A DNA stretch of 44,997 bases from Hymenobacter sp. (GCA_025353745.1 JANXOE010000088.1:1-44997), one strand, 5' to 3'; counted from the first letter of the stretch, positions 15,253-24,526 are shown. Numbers and translations: made by a program. The notes: generated by a model not told the origin, from the letters alone.

Positions 15253-16701
15253 ATGGACCCCACTGCCGCTACCCTGGCACCGCCGGCCGCCGCTGCCAAT
15301 TTGTTCCAAGCCCGGTTCGAGGCGCTGCGCCGCCGGGCCCCGGCCTTGCGCGACGAGGGCGTGCCCGCCCGCCGCGCCCGGCTGGCCCGGCTCGGGGCCT
15401 GGCTCACGGCCAACCGCACGGCCATCCAGGAGGCGCTGCACGCCGACTTTCGCAAGCCGGCGCCGGAAACCGACGTGACCGAGATCTGGCCTTCGCAGGT
15501 TGAAATCAAGCACACCGCGGCCCACCTCCACAAGTGGATGGCCCGCCGCCGCGTGGGCACGCCGCTGGCGCTGCTGGGCACCCGCTCGTGGGTGCAGGTC
15601 GAGCCCAAGGGCGTGGCGCTCATCATCGCCCCCTGGAACTACCCGTTTTACCTGGCCGTGGACCCGCTGGTGTCGGCCATTGCGGCGGGCAACGCGGTGG
15701 TTATCAAGCCCGCCGAGCAGACGCCCGCCACCTCGGCCCTGCTGCGCCGCCTGGCCGAGGAGCTGTTTCGGCCCGACGAAGTGCTGGTGCTCGAAGGCGG
15801 CAAGGACGTGGCCACCGAGCTGCTGCGCCTGCCCTGGGACCATATTTTCTTCACCGGCTCGCCGCAGATCGGCAAAATTGTGATGCGCGCCGCCGCCGAG
15901 CACCTCAGCGGCGTGACGCTGGAGCTGGGCGGCAAGAGCCCGGCCATCGTCGACGCCACCGCCAACCTGCGCGACGCGGCCGAGAAGCTCGTCTGGGGCA
16001 AGTTCCTCAACGCCGGCCAAACCTGCGTGGCCCCCGACTACGTGCTGGTGCAGCGCCCGGTGCAGGCCGCGCTCGTCGAGGAAATGAAGGCCGCCATCGG
16101 CCGCTACTACAACCCGGCGGGGGCCGGCATCAAGCAGTCCGATTCCTACGCCCGCGTCGTGAACGACCACCACTTCCAGCGCCTGGCCGCCCTGCTCGAA
16201 GACGCCCAGACGCGCGGCGCCACCGTGGCGGCCGGCGGGGCCCTCGACGCCGCCCAGCATTACTTCGAGCCCACCATCCTCACCGAGGTGCCCGCCGGGG
16301 CCGCCGTGCTGGAGGAGGAAATATTCGGGCCCCTGCTGCCCGTGCTCGCTTTTGACGAGCTGAGCGAAGCGGCGGCCTACGTCAACGCCCGCCCCAAGCC
16401 GCTGGCGCAGTACGTGTTCACGGCCAGCGCGGCCAGCCGCCGCTACTTGCTGGGCCACATCCCGGCCGGCGGCGCGGCCGTGAACGAAACCGTTGTTCAC
16501 CTGGCGCACCCCGATTTGCCCTTCGGCGGCGTGGGTAATTCCGGCGTGGGCAAGGCCCACGGGCACGCCGGCTTCCTGGCCTTCAGCAACGAAAAAGGCG
16601 TGCTGGCGCAGCGCGTGGGCCGCACCGGCATCAAAACCATGTACCCGCCCTACACCAGCAAAGCGAAGCAACTGATCGGCTGGCTGCTGGCGTATTTGTA
16701 G
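15253..16701 (+). CDS. Aldehyde dehydrogenase, class 3 / fatty-aldehyde type
   Basis: A 482-residue NAD(P)-dependent aldehyde dehydrogenase that oxidises aldehydes to acids. Catalytic residues: N129 in APWNYP, E224 in LELGGKSP and C258 in NAGQTCVAPDY. The NAD-binding region includes IKPAEQTPAT and FFTGSPQIGK. The short length (about 480) and the GGVGNSGVGKAHGHAGF block near the C-terminus match the class 3 fatty-aldehyde group (AldX/YwdH-like). The last ten residues are hydrophobic (LIGWLLAYL), compatible with membrane contact, as in mammalian fatty aldehyde dehydrogenase. A degenerate -7 element (TACCTTTC, 15188) lies about 60 bases upstream. The GMC oxidoreductase at 17265, which could supply aldehydes, faces it on the other strand. 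Confidence 0.93.
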   Translation: MDPTAATLAPPAAAANLFQARFEALRRRAPALRDEGVPARRARLARLGAWLTANRTAIQEALHADFRKPAPETDVTEIWPSQVEIKHTAAHLHKWMARRRVGTPLALLGTRSWVQVEPKGVALIIAPWNYPFYLAVDPLVSAIAAGNAVVIKPAEQTPATSALLRRLAEELFRPDEVLVLEGGKDVATELLRLPWDHIFFTGSPQIGKIVMRAAAEHLSGVTLELGGKSPAIVDATANLRDAAEKLVWGKFLNAGQTCVAPDYVLVQRPVQAALVEEMKAAIGRYYNPAGAGIKQSDSYARVVNDHHFQRLAALLEDAQTRGATVAAGGALDAAQHYFEPTILTEVPAGAAVLEEEIFGPLLPVLAFDELSEAAAYVNARPKPLAQYVFTASAASRRYLLGHIPAGGAAVNETVVHLAHPDLPFGGVGNSGVGKAHGHAGFLAFSNEKGVLAQRVGRTGIKTMYPPYTSKAKQLIGWLLAYL

Positions 16702-16733
16702 GACGGCCGGGGCCCCGGGCCCTTCCTAAGGCA

Positions 16734-17159
16734 TTACTTCTGCTGCATCTCGGCCTGCACCTGGGCTTGCTTGAGCTGAAACTCGTGGTACTTGGCGGGG
16801 CCCATTATTTTCTGAAGCTGGGCCTGGGAGGCGATGTTGATGCGCTTGAGGGCCCCCGCCAGCTCAGGCGATTGCGCGGGGTGCTGCTGGCGGGCGGCGT
16901 TGGCCTGCTCCACGGTGCCGTTGAGCACGGTGCGGATGCGGCCGGTTTGGTCGGCGGGCAGCTTGAGGACGGCGGTGATGGCGTCGGCCAGGTCGCGGGC
17001 GGCGGTGACGGGCGTGGGCGCGCTAGGCGTGCGCACGGTTTCGACCACCACCGGGGCCGTCGGCGCGGCGCGGTGCCGATGAAACACGGAGCAGCCCGCG
17101 CTGGCGAGCAAAAGCGCAGCCAGCAGGGGCCGCAGCGGAAGCGAAGGGGAAAAGGTCAT
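16734..17159 (-). CDS. Small lipoprotein of unknown function
   Basis: A 141-residue protein with signal peptide and lipobox (LLAALLLASAGC, Cys at about 23). A Pro/Thr/Val-rich linker follows. A helical domain contains LADAITAVLKLPADQTGRIRTVLNG and INIASQAQLQKIMGPAKYHEFQL. That helical part resembles the middle of the lipoprotein at 12623, with a similar helix-turn-helix ending in a KY motif, so both may belong to one envelope family. The last residues are Gln-rich. It lies 105 bases downstream of the GMC oxidoreductase gene on the same strand and may share its transcript. Function unknown. Confidence 0.7.
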   Translation of the reverse strand: MTFSPSLPLRPLLAALLLASAGCSVFHRHRAAPTAPVVVETVRTPSAPTPVTAARDLADAITAVLKLPADQTGRIRTVLNGTVEQANAARQQHPAQSPELAGALKRINIASQAQLQKIMGPAKYHEFQLKQAQVQAEMQQK

Positions 17160-17264
17160 AGCGGGAAAAACCGGGTGCGGTCAGTTTCCCTCCATACGCA
17201 AACCGGACGGTGGCGGCCAAGGCCGGGCCCCGCAGCCATGCGCAAACAGCCACGGCGTGGGGCC

Positions 17265-19289
17265 CTATGCCACGGCGTGCCGCCCCGCCCCGGCCGCCTG
17301 CCCCGCGCGGGCCGGTGGGGTGGCCTTCAGCCCTTGGGCCGTATAGTGGGCCAGGGCCATAATGGTCAGCATGGGGTTGACGCCGCTGCACGCCGGAAAG
17401 GCCGAGCCGTCGGCCACGAAGAGGTTTTGCACTTCCACGGTTTCGCCGTTGGGCCGGAGCGGGTGGGTGGCCGCGTCGCCGCCCGTGCGGCAGGTGCTCA
17501 TCTGGTGAGCGCTGTAGAGGCCGAACTGGTTGGGCTTCCAGCCCAGGTGGGGCAGGGCGGCGAGCACTTCGGGGTTGAGCAGCGCGCCGGCTTGCGCGTG
17601 GAGCGTGGGCAGCGAGTTGTGGGGCAGGTACACGGTGTGGGCCCCGGCGGCCACGTGGATGTGGGCGGCGGCGCGCACGCCTTCCAGCATGTTGGCCCGG
17701 TCGAAATCCGACAGCACGTAATCGATGAGCGGCGCGCCGTGCTTGTCGACGCGCACGCGGCCGCCGTCGCGGTCGCGGGTGAGCACGATGAACGAGCCGA
17801 GGTGGTCGGCGTCGCGCAGCAGCTCGTGGTGCTGGCGGCCCGAGAGCCAGGGCAGCACCGTGCTCAGCAGGCCGGGGTGGGTGGGGGGCGTTTCGAGCTT
17901 GGTGCCGTAGTTGGTGCCGTGCAGCCGGGTGTAGGTGTCGTTCACGACGCTCATGCTGGGGCCGTGCCACGAGTTCATGGCGTGGGGGTAGCGGGCCCCC
18001 ACCACCACGGTGGGGTGCAGGTGCAGGTGGTGGCCCAGGTGCGGGTGCTGAAGGCCGGAGCGCAGCAGCAGCGCGGGCGTTTGCACGGCCCCGCCGGCCA
18101 CCACCACGCGCTGGGCCCGCACCGTTACGCGCACCGCGCGCCCGTCGGCGGTGGTGTGCACGGCTTCGGCCCCGGTGGCGCGGCCGCCCGCGACGGTCAC
18201 GCGCTCCACCCGCGTATCGGCCAGGATGCGCGCCCCGTGCTCGAACGCCGCGAGCAGGTACGTATTCAGCGTGCCCTGCTTGAGGCCGTGGCCGTCGCCG
18301 AGCGTGGAGTAGCCCAGGGCCCGGAAGTGCGCCTCCGAGTCGGTGAGGCCCTTTTCGTTGCGCGGAATCAGCTTCACTTCCTGGCCCAGCCGGGTCGAGC
18401 CGTCCCACAGGGCCTGGTTCTGGCCGTTGTGGCGGGCGTAGTCGGTGTTCACGCCGATGGCGCGGGCCACGGCGTCGAGGCTTTGCCTGAATTCCGGCGA
18501 CGCGAAGTGGGGTGCGGCGTGCTCGCGGGCCCATTCGTGCAGCACGTAGTCGGGGGTGCGGAAGGCCCCGGCCCAGTTCACGGTGGTGCCGCCGCCGAGG
18601 CAGGAGCCGGCCAGGATGCCCACGCTGCCGTCCTGGGTGGCGAGGGCCCCCTTGGCGTCGTAGAGCCGGCCGAGCATGTCCACCTCGCGCTGGGTGAAGT
18701 CGCAGCCGTGGCAGTAGGGCCCCTTTTCGAGCACCAGCACGTCGTGCCCGGCCCGGGCCAGCTCGCCGGCCACCACGCCGCCACCCGCCCCGGAGCCGAT
18801 CACCAGCACGTCGCACGCGTAGTCGGCGTCCTGGGTGGGGCGCAGGGTGCGGATGGGCTTGGGCGTGTCCACGGGCCGCTCGGCGGGGCCGGGGTAGCCC
18901 AGGCGGCCCCAGGCGGCGGGCACCTCGGCCGTGCTGCCGCCGTAGTAGAGCAGGGCGCAAAGCTTGCGCAGGCCGTTGAAAGCCTTGCGCAGCGCCGGCA
19001 CGTTCGACGCCGCCCAGCTTTGCAGCAACTGCTCGCGCTGGGCGGGCCCCAGCCGGCGGAAGGGCTTCAGCGGCCCGAGCCAGGTGAGGCCCAGCAGGGG
19101 CTTTTCCATCAGGTCCAGGAGTTGGCCGAACTCGGCCTGCGCGCCCAGCGGCTGCGCCCGGATGGCGTCCTGCAACTTGTCCAGGCTCAGGCCGGTGGAG
19201 CCGGCCGGGGCCCCGTCGGGCAGGGCCGGGACGAAGGTGTCGGCCAGGGCCTGGAGCAGGACGGAGCGGGCGGGCGTGAGCGTGAACAT
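17265..19289 (-). CDS. GMC-family FAD oxidoreductase (alcohol oxidase/dehydrogenase-like)
   Basis: A 674-residue glucose-methanol-choline oxidoreductase. The first 155 residues form a helical N-terminal region typical of long-chain alcohol oxidases rather than small GMC enzymes. The FAD site VLVIGSGAGGGVVAGELARAG follows at about 161-181, and VLEKG at 186-190. A second flavin-contact stretch GSCLGGGTTVNWAGA and the C-terminal GMC block (VADGSAFPACSGVNPMLTIMALA) are present. The C-terminal HQMSTCRTGG is also family-typical. A Cys pair in PYCHGCDFTQRE is unusual. Substrates may be alcohols, sterols or sugars; the N-terminal extension favours a long-chain alcohol, by inference. No signal peptide is seen. 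Confidence 0.88.
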   Translation of the reverse strand: MFTLTPARSVLLQALADTFVPALPDGAPAGSTGLSLDKLQDAIRAQPLGAQAEFGQLLDLMEKPLLGLTWLGPLKPFRRLGPAQREQLLQSWAASNVPALRKAFNGLRKLCALLYYGGSTAEVPAAWGRLGYPGPAERPVDTPKPIRTLRPTQDADYACDVLVIGSGAGGGVVAGELARAGHDVLVLEKGPYCHGCDFTQREVDMLGRLYDAKGALATQDGSVGILAGSCLGGGTTVNWAGAFRTPDYVLHEWAREHAAPHFASPEFRQSLDAVARAIGVNTDYARHNGQNQALWDGSTRLGQEVKLIPRNEKGLTDSEAHFRALGYSTLGDGHGLKQGTLNTYLLAAFEHGARILADTRVERVTVAGGRATGAEAVHTTADGRAVRVTVRAQRVVVAGGAVQTPALLLRSGLQHPHLGHHLHLHPTVVVGARYPHAMNSWHGPSMSVVNDTYTRLHGTNYGTKLETPPTHPGLLSTVLPWLSGRQHHELLRDADHLGSFIVLTRDRDGGRVRVDKHGAPLIDYVLSDFDRANMLEGVRAAAHIHVAAGAHTVYLPHNSLPTLHAQAGALLNPEVLAALPHLGWKPNQFGLYSAHQMSTCRTGGDAATHPLRPNGETVEVQNLFVADGSAFPACSGVNPMLTIMALAHYTAQGLKATPPARAGQAAGAGRHAVA

Positions 19290-19435
19290 GGGCGGGATTT
19301 GGGGCGAAGAAAAGGGAGCAAAAGATAGGGGATTTTCGGGGATATGTTAGGCACGCCGAGTAAATAACGGGCCCCCGGCCGCGGTTTCCGGCCGCGCGGC
19401 CGACCTTTGCGGCCCCCGAAACTTCCCCGCTGCCT

Positions 19436-19957
19436 ATGCCCGCGCCCGTCCGCACCCCCGAAACCCCGCGCCTCGTCGAGGCCGCAGACTGCGACGCGCT
19501 GGGCCTGCTGCACCCCGCCCGCTACCTCGCCTACTTCCTTGAGGCCCGGGCGGCCCAGGTGGCCGCCCATTACGACCGGAACCTGGGCGCGCTGGCCCGC
19601 GCCCAGCAGGCCGAATGGGCGTTCACGAAGCAGCAGCTCGGCTACCACCGGCCGGCCCGGCAGGGCGCGCAGGTGCGCATCAGCAGCCAGCTCATCCACT
19701 TCGACAATTCCACTTTAGTGGTAGAAATGCAGATGCGCACGGCCGACGGCCAGCGCTTGCTGGCCCTGCTGTGGGCCGAAATGGCCTTCGTGCGCCGGCC
19801 CGCCGGCCCCCGCCTCGACCACGCCGACGCGCTGATGGACCTGCTCGACGAGCTCGACGTCGACGACGTGGCCTTCGAGCCCGACGGCTTCGACGACCGC
19901 CTCCGGGCCCTGCGCCGGCAGCTGAAGCAGCTGCGCCGCGTGGGCGGCGCAGCGTAA
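19436..19957 (+). CDS. Hotdog-fold acyl-CoA thioesterase-like protein
   Basis: A 173-residue protein of the 4-hydroxybenzoyl-CoA thioesterase/FadM type. The start of the fold is AADCDALGLLHPARYLAYFLEAR, the region that holds the active-site Asp in this family; here DCDALGLLHPARY matches the usual D-x-D-x-x-G-H-x-N-N pattern with Pro-Ala in place of the usual residues. The later strands (ISSQLIHFDNSTLVVEMQMRT, LLALLWAEMAFVRR) are typical. The C-terminal 40 residues are an acidic then basic tail (LLDELDVDDVAFEPDG). It hydrolyses acyl-CoA or acyl-ACP by family inference. It is divergent from the GMC gene, with start sites 147 bases apart. Confidence 0.8.
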   Translation: MPAPVRTPETPRLVEAADCDALGLLHPARYLAYFLEARAAQVAAHYDRNLGALARAQQAEWAFTKQQLGYHRPARQGAQVRISSQLIHFDNSTLVVEMQMRTADGQRLLALLWAEMAFVRRPAGPRLDHADALMDLLDELDVDDVAFEPDGFDDRLRALRRQLKQLRRVGGAA

Positions 19958-20082
19958 GGAAAGAATGAGGGGCCCCGGGCCGGGCTTCGCGGGGCTGCGG
20001 GTGGGGCTTTTTGCGGCGGCCGGCCGTACATTTCCCGTTCTCAGTTCCACGGCGCTTCTTTATAATTATAATACGTTACCTG

Positions 20083-22464
20083 GTGGTTTATCCCGTTATC
20101 ACGAATGCGCTGCGCCGGGCCCGGCGGCACGCTTTTACCCTCGAATGCCTGCTGGCGCTGCTGCTGGCCGCCGCGGGGGCCGCGGCCCAGCCCGGGGCCC
20201 CGCGGCCGAAAGCGGCGGCCGTGCCGGACACGGCCAGCCACGACGAGTCGCACCGGCTGGAGGTGGCCTACACCACGCTGAGCGAGATTTCGGGCGCGGC
20301 CCGCAACGTGTTCGACGCCCGCGGCGTGGCCGACGACCTGCCCGGCCTCGCCGAAAACCTGCACGCCATCCGCCACAGCGTGGAAGAAACTGGGGCCGTC
20401 ACCGACATCAAGCAGCTGCAGATGTGCCGGCTCATGCTGGGCACCATCCGCGAGCAGCTGGCCGAGTGGCGGACGGCCCTCGCCGCCACCCACGAGCAAA
20501 TGGAGGGCATGGAGGCCCAGCTGGGGGCCCTGGCGGCCCCGCCCGCCCGCGTGCCGCACCCCGACGACGCCTCCCTGGCCCTGGAGCGGGCCGACTCCGC
20601 GATGCTGGTGCGCAAGCAGCGCACGGGCCAGCTGCTGGCCCAGCGGTTCAAGCGCGTGCAGCAGCTGCAAACCCAGGTGGCCGCCGGCTACATCCAGGCC
20701 CTGGAGCTGCAAGACCAGGTGGACCAGCAAATGCACCGCTTCGAGCGCGCCGCCCTCGCCGCCGAGTACCCGCCGCTGTGGGCCGCACGGGCCACGCGGC
20801 GCGCCCCAATGGCCCCCGCCGACCCGCACCACGCCGAGGAGTACCGCCAGAAAATCGTTGCCTTCTACTTCGCCGACAACTGGGACAATTGGGCCTACAT
20901 GGCCCTGATCGGGCTAGTGTTTTACGGCTGGGTGGCCTTCAACTACCGCCGGGTGCAGCGGCGGGCGCTGGCCGTGGAGGAGCCCTTCGTGTACCTGCGG
21001 CCGGGGCCGGTGGCGGCCACGCTGGCCGTGGTGTTCAGCCTGGCGCCGGCCCTGGAGCTGCACCCGCCGCCCGTGTACCTCGACGTGCTGCAGGCGCTGC
21101 TGTTGGGGGCCCTCACGGCGGTGTTTGCGCGCAGCTGGTCGCGCCGCTCGTTTGGGTACTGGCTGGGGCTGGTGGCGTTTTTTGGGGTGCTGGCCGTGGC
21201 CAACGCCCATGGGGCCCCCGGCCTGCTGGCGCGCTGGGGCCTGCTGCTGCTCGACGCGCTGGCCGTGGGCATCGGGGCATTCCTGCTGCTGCGCATCCGG
21301 CGCCAGGTGGCCATGCCGCGCTTCGTGGTGGTGGTGGCGGCGGTGTTCACGGCCCTGAACGTGCTGGCCGTGGCCTGCAACGTATCGGGGCGCCTGAGCC
21401 TGGCCAAGATGCTGAGCACGGCCGCCATTTTCGGCCTCACCCAGGGCATCGGCCTGGCCGTGTTCATCGACCTGCTGACCGAAGCCTTTCACCTCCAGGT
21501 GCTGAGCAGCCGGCTGGCCGTGGGCAGCGCGGCGCACTTCGACTTTGCCAAAATCGAAACCCACCTGCTGCGCCTGCTCACGGCGGTGGCCGGGGGCCTG
21601 TGGCTGCTGGTGTTCGCCTCCAACCTGAACCTGCACGACACCCTTTACCGCGCCCTCGACCACCTGCTCACCGCCCCGCACCTGCTGGGCAGCACCGCCT
21701 TCACGCTGGGCAACGTGCTGCTGTTCTTTGTCATCCTCTTCCTTTCGGCGCAGGTGCAGCGCTACATCGGCTACTTTTTTGGCGAGGTGGGCGAAAGCGA
21801 CGGCCCCGACGCCCGCCACCGCGGCTCGTGGCTGGTGGCCCTGCGGCTGCTGCTGGTGGTGGTGGGCTTCGCGCTGGCCACGGCCGCCACGGGCCTGCCG
21901 CTCAGCAAAATCGCCATCGTGTTCGGGGCCCTCAGCGTGGGCATCGGCCTGGGCCTGCAAAGCATCGTCAACAACCTCGTGTCGGGCATCATCCTCATTT
22001 TCGAGCGGCCGTTCCACGTCGGCGATTTCATCGAAGTGGCCGGCAAGGCGGGCCGCGTGCAGGACATCGGCATCCGCTCCAGCAAGCTCACCTCCGTCAC
22101 GGGCTCCGAAATCATCGTGCCCAACGGCGATTTGCTCTCCGGCCACGTCATCAACTGGACCCGCACCAACGACCACATCCGCGTGGATTTGGTGCTGAAA
22201 GTGGCGCCCGGCACCGACCAGGAAACCGACATGGAAACCGCCCTGCGCACCGCCCGCGAGCAGATTCAGCAGGAAATCAAAAGCAGCCCCTACACCATGC
22301 CCGCCCCGACGCCCGAAATCCTGCTCAGCAACGTCAACGGCCAGATTTACGAGCTGAAAGTGCTGTTCTGGGTGAACAACATCCGCCAGCAGGAGCTGAC
22401 CAAGAGCGAAATTCTGGCGGGCATTTACCGGCGCTTCACCGCCCAGGGCTTGCAGCTGAACTGA
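20083..22464 (+). CDS. Large MscS-family mechanosensitive channel
   Basis: A 793-residue inner-membrane channel of the multi-domain MscS type, which opens under membrane tension to release solutes. A signal-like N-terminus (LECLLALLLAAAGAAA) precedes a periplasmic helical domain (about 40-260). Several transmembrane helices follow. The MscS core has LPLSKIAIVFGALSVGIGLG, QSIVNNLVSGIILIFERPF and GDFIEVAGKAGRVQDIGIRS, the usual pore helix and beta domain. The C-terminal cytoplasmic domain ends LLSNVNGQIYELKVLFWV and a coiled tail. The start is uncertain: GTG at 20083 is preferred because it sets up the signal peptide and follows an AT-rich leader. A TTG at 20011 would add 24 residues, but a TACATTTC promoter-like word overlaps that region. 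Confidence 0.88.
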   Translation: MVYPVITNALRRARRHAFTLECLLALLLAAAGAAAQPGAPRPKAAAVPDTASHDESHRLEVAYTTLSEISGAARNVFDARGVADDLPGLAENLHAIRHSVEETGAVTDIKQLQMCRLMLGTIREQLAEWRTALAATHEQMEGMEAQLGALAAPPARVPHPDDASLALERADSAMLVRKQRTGQLLAQRFKRVQQLQTQVAAGYIQALELQDQVDQQMHRFERAALAAEYPPLWAARATRRAPMAPADPHHAEEYRQKIVAFYFADNWDNWAYMALIGLVFYGWVAFNYRRVQRRALAVEEPFVYLRPGPVAATLAVVFSLAPALELHPPPVYLDVLQALLLGALTAVFARSWSRRSFGYWLGLVAFFGVLAVANAHGAPGLLARWGLLLLDALAVGIGAFLLLRIRRQVAMPRFVVVVAAVFTALNVLAVACNVSGRLSLAKMLSTAAIFGLTQGIGLAVFIDLLTEAFHLQVLSSRLAVGSAAHFDFAKIETHLLRLLTAVAGGLWLLVFASNLNLHDTLYRALDHLLTAPHLLGSTAFTLGNVLLFFVILFLSAQVQRYIGYFFGEVGESDGPDARHRGSWLVALRLLLVVVGFALATAATGLPLSKIAIVFGALSVGIGLGLQSIVNNLVSGIILIFERPFHVGDFIEVAGKAGRVQDIGIRSSKLTSVTGSEIIVPNGDLLSGHVINWTRTNDHIRVDLVLKVAPGTDQETDMETALRTAREQIQQEIKSSPYTMPAPTPEILLSNVNGQIYELKVLFWVNNIRQQELTKSEILAGIYRRFTAQGLQLN

Positions 22465-22557
22465 GCAGCAAAGGCCCGCCCATCGGCCGCGCGCCCAACC
22501 CGTTTTCCGGAGCGAAGCCCCGCGCCTGCGCCCGGGTTTTGGCGCTGAAACGGATTT

Positions 22558-23358
22558 TTACGGGTAGATGCCCAGCGCATGAAAAACCGTTTTGATGGCC
22601 ACTTCGTACCATCGCTGATAAAGTGGAGTGAGCGGGCCGGTTAAATCCCACTTATTGTCGCCGGCGTAATAGTTAAGGCAGTCCCTATCGAATATATACG
22701 AGTTGATGTTGCTGTCAACCGAGTACACGAAGCCCGGATGCCCGTGCCGCCGGGCCTCTGCCCGCACCGCCACCCGCATTTTTATTTGCTCAAGGGAGCG
22801 GAACTGGTAATGCTTGACTTTTATTCGGTTCGGGTGCATCACGCCCATGTGTTTGGGGCGGACCATGGCCGGGGTCCACTCCATGCCGTTGCGGTGGCGG
22901 AAAAACCGGGCTTCGCTCCACGTGTGTTTCTCGTGGTAGCGAATGTCTTCGATTCCCTGGGGGGAGATTCCGCCGGCCACGTCCTCGTGCGTCAGCCGGA
23001 AATGAATGGTATCCGTGACCACGAAATGATGGTTCTTGGGCACTTTGGCCAAAAATTCGCGCGGATTGTCCGCGTAAAATTCGTCCGCGTCCAAACGAAA
23101 GCACCACCAGTCGTCTTGGCTGGCCAGGTGCTTGAACGCGTGGTACACCTGCGCCCTTATTCCGTTGTAAAACGGGGTGGTGTCGCGTTTCCAGGGAATG
23201 ATTTTTTCAGATGCCAATGACTGGACAATTTCCCAGGTGCCGTCCGTGCTGCCGTTGTCCAGAACGAATATTTTATCTGCCCAACGCGTAGCATCCAGCA
23301 GGTTCTTCGCTATAATATCTACTTCATTCTTGACGACTGAAACGGCAAATATTTTCAT
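22558..23358 (-). CDS. Family 2-type glycosyltransferase
   Basis: A 266-residue cytoplasmic glycosyltransferase of the GT2 (GT-A fold) kind. Its start is MKIFAVSVVKNEVDIIAKNLL. The nucleotide-sugar motif is DNGSTDGT at about 34-41. The metal-binding DxD is RLDADEF (D90 and D92). The C-terminal half (GNEWTP-like GMEWTPAM, HYQFRSLEQIKMR) is typical of enzymes with a Glyco_tranf_2 core acting on polysaccharide or lipid-linked sugars. No membrane helices are seen. Codon use and base composition are clearly less GC-rich than the flanking genes, and the intergenic DNA next to it is AT-rich, suggesting acquisition by transfer. The acceptor is unknown. Confidence 0.85.
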   Translation of the reverse strand: MKIFAVSVVKNEVDIIAKNLLDATRWADKIFVLDNGSTDGTWEIVQSLASEKIIPWKRDTTPFYNGIRAQVYHAFKHLASQDDWWCFRLDADEFYADNPREFLAKVPKNHHFVVTDTIHFRLTHEDVAGGISPQGIEDIRYHEKHTWSEARFFRHRNGMEWTPAMVRPKHMGVMHPNRIKVKHYQFRSLEQIKMRVAVRAEARRHGHPGFVYSVDSNINSYIFDRDCLNYYAGDNKWDLTGPLTPLYQRWYEVAIKTVFHALGIYP

Positions 23359-23894
23359 TCAACGCTGTTTAGTTTAATTAAATACTGGTATAATATATAT
23401 TTATATAAAATATTATCCTGTATAGAATAAAGGTTAGTATCTTAAAATCTGGCTGTAGTCTGGTTCATAAAATACCGGCCAACGGTCAAAGATGAAGTTT
23501 ACATGTAGTAAAGGATGATTTCAAAAGTAGGCATTTGGGGCCACTTACGGCCGCGCGCCTTTGCCAGGGAACGGCCTGCTCGGAGGGAGTGAGGGCCCCG
23601 GCTAATTTTCAATAATCTGTTTTGTAGTGTTTTGTCAATCATGCAATCGTTGAATGAGCTGCGTGGCTGCGCTGGCCGCGTGGGTCGGCAGGGCTTGGCG
23701 TGATGACTGTTTTGTAGCCCGGCACCAAGGGTGGTCGGGGGGGGTGTCAGCGCCAAATATAGTGGCGTTGCGCGCACGGCTGGCGCTTGGGTTTGTTTTG
23801 CACCCAAATAACAGAAGGGAAACCCGTCCTTAAAAGCGGGCGTAAGAGAAAGGGCCGGGACTGCCCCCGGCCCTCTCACCAATCCACATCCGTC
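23359..23894. other. AT-rich intergenic region
   Basis: This 536-base gap is strongly AT-rich at 23370-23480 and then returns to higher GC. I see no convincing gene in it. The AT-rich part adjoins the start of the glycosyltransferase and probably holds its promoter. The part near 23830-23880 contains a hairpin before the DJ-1-like gene. Confidence 0.55.
23851..23874 (+). terminator. GC-rich hairpin before the DJ-1-like gene
   Basis: A 9-base perfect stem (23851-23859 and 23866-23874), extended weakly by GAG/CTC, lies 20 bases before the start codon at 23895. There is no T-run. It may be a leader structure rather than a terminator. Confidence 0.35.
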
Positions 23895-24473
23895 ATGTCC
23901 ATCTTCAGCAGCGATAAGCTCAAAGGCAAGAAAATCGCCATCATCGCCACCGACGGCTTCGAGCAAGCCGAGCTCGACGAGCCCAAAAAATTTCTGGAAG
24001 GCGAGGGCGCCGAAACCGACGTCATCTCCCTCAAAAGCGGCTCCATCAAGGGCTGGGACGGGCCCAGCAAAGACTGGGGCCGCCAGGTGAGCGTCGATAA
24101 AGTCATCACCGACGCGACGCCGGCCGACTACGACGCCCTGGTGCTGCCCGGCGGCCAGATGAACCCCGACGTGCTGCGCACCGACAAAGACGTGGTGGCC
24201 TTCGTGCGCGAGTTTGCCGCCTCGGGCAAGGTGGTGGCCGCCATCTGCCACGGCCCCTGGACGCTGATCGAGGCCGACGCGGTGCGCGGCAAGCGCGTGA
24301 CGAGCTGGCCCAGCCTGCGCACCGACCTCAAAAACGCCGGGGCCCACTGGGAAGACTCGGAAGTGGTGGCCGACCGCGGCCTCATCACCAGCCGCAAGCC
24401 GGCGGACATCCCGGCCTTTAACAAGAAAATCGTGGAGGAAATGCTGGAAGCCCAGCCCACCGCCCACAAGTAG
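23895..24473 (+). CDS. DJ-1/PfpI-family protein (type 1 glutamine amidotransferase fold)
   Basis: A 192-residue protein of the DJ-1/PfpI superfamily, which includes intracellular proteases, deglycases and chaperones. The nucleophile elbow is AAICHGPWTLIEA, with C118 followed by H119. The conserved acid E23 lies in TDGFEQAELDEP. YDALVLPGGQMNPDVLR and the PW after the elbow match the PfpI subgroup. The length fits. The ATG at 23895 is chosen because the family begins MSIFSSDKLKGKKIAI; a longer frame from 23787 adds a basic stretch unlike the family. It likely acts in the cytoplasm in stress response, by family inference. A perfect hairpin follows the stop. Confidence 0.92.
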   Translation: MSIFSSDKLKGKKIAIIATDGFEQAELDEPKKFLEGEGAETDVISLKSGSIKGWDGPSKDWGRQVSVDKVITDATPADYDALVLPGGQMNPDVLRTDKDVVAFVREFAASGKVVAAICHGPWTLIEADAVRGKRVTSWPSLRTDLKNAGAHWEDSEVVADRGLITSRKPADIPAFNKKIVEEMLEAQPTAHK

Positions 24474-24492
24474 GGCCCGCCGCCCACAACAC

Positions 24493-24526
24493 AAAAGGCC
24501 CGCTACTGCGCAGTAGCGGGCCTTTT
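24493..24526. terminator. Perfect 34-bp palindromic terminator
   Basis: A loop-free palindrome of 17+17 bases (24493-24509 and 24510-24526), with AAAA at one end and TTTT at the other. It works for both strands and separates the convergent DJ-1-like gene and the membrane-protein gene. Confidence 0.9.

Noticed and set aside
23577-23890. Open frames upstream of the DJ-1-like gene, including an in-frame extension from 23787
   Set aside because: The extension adds basic residues unlike the family, and a hairpin lies inside it; the start at 23895 fits the family.
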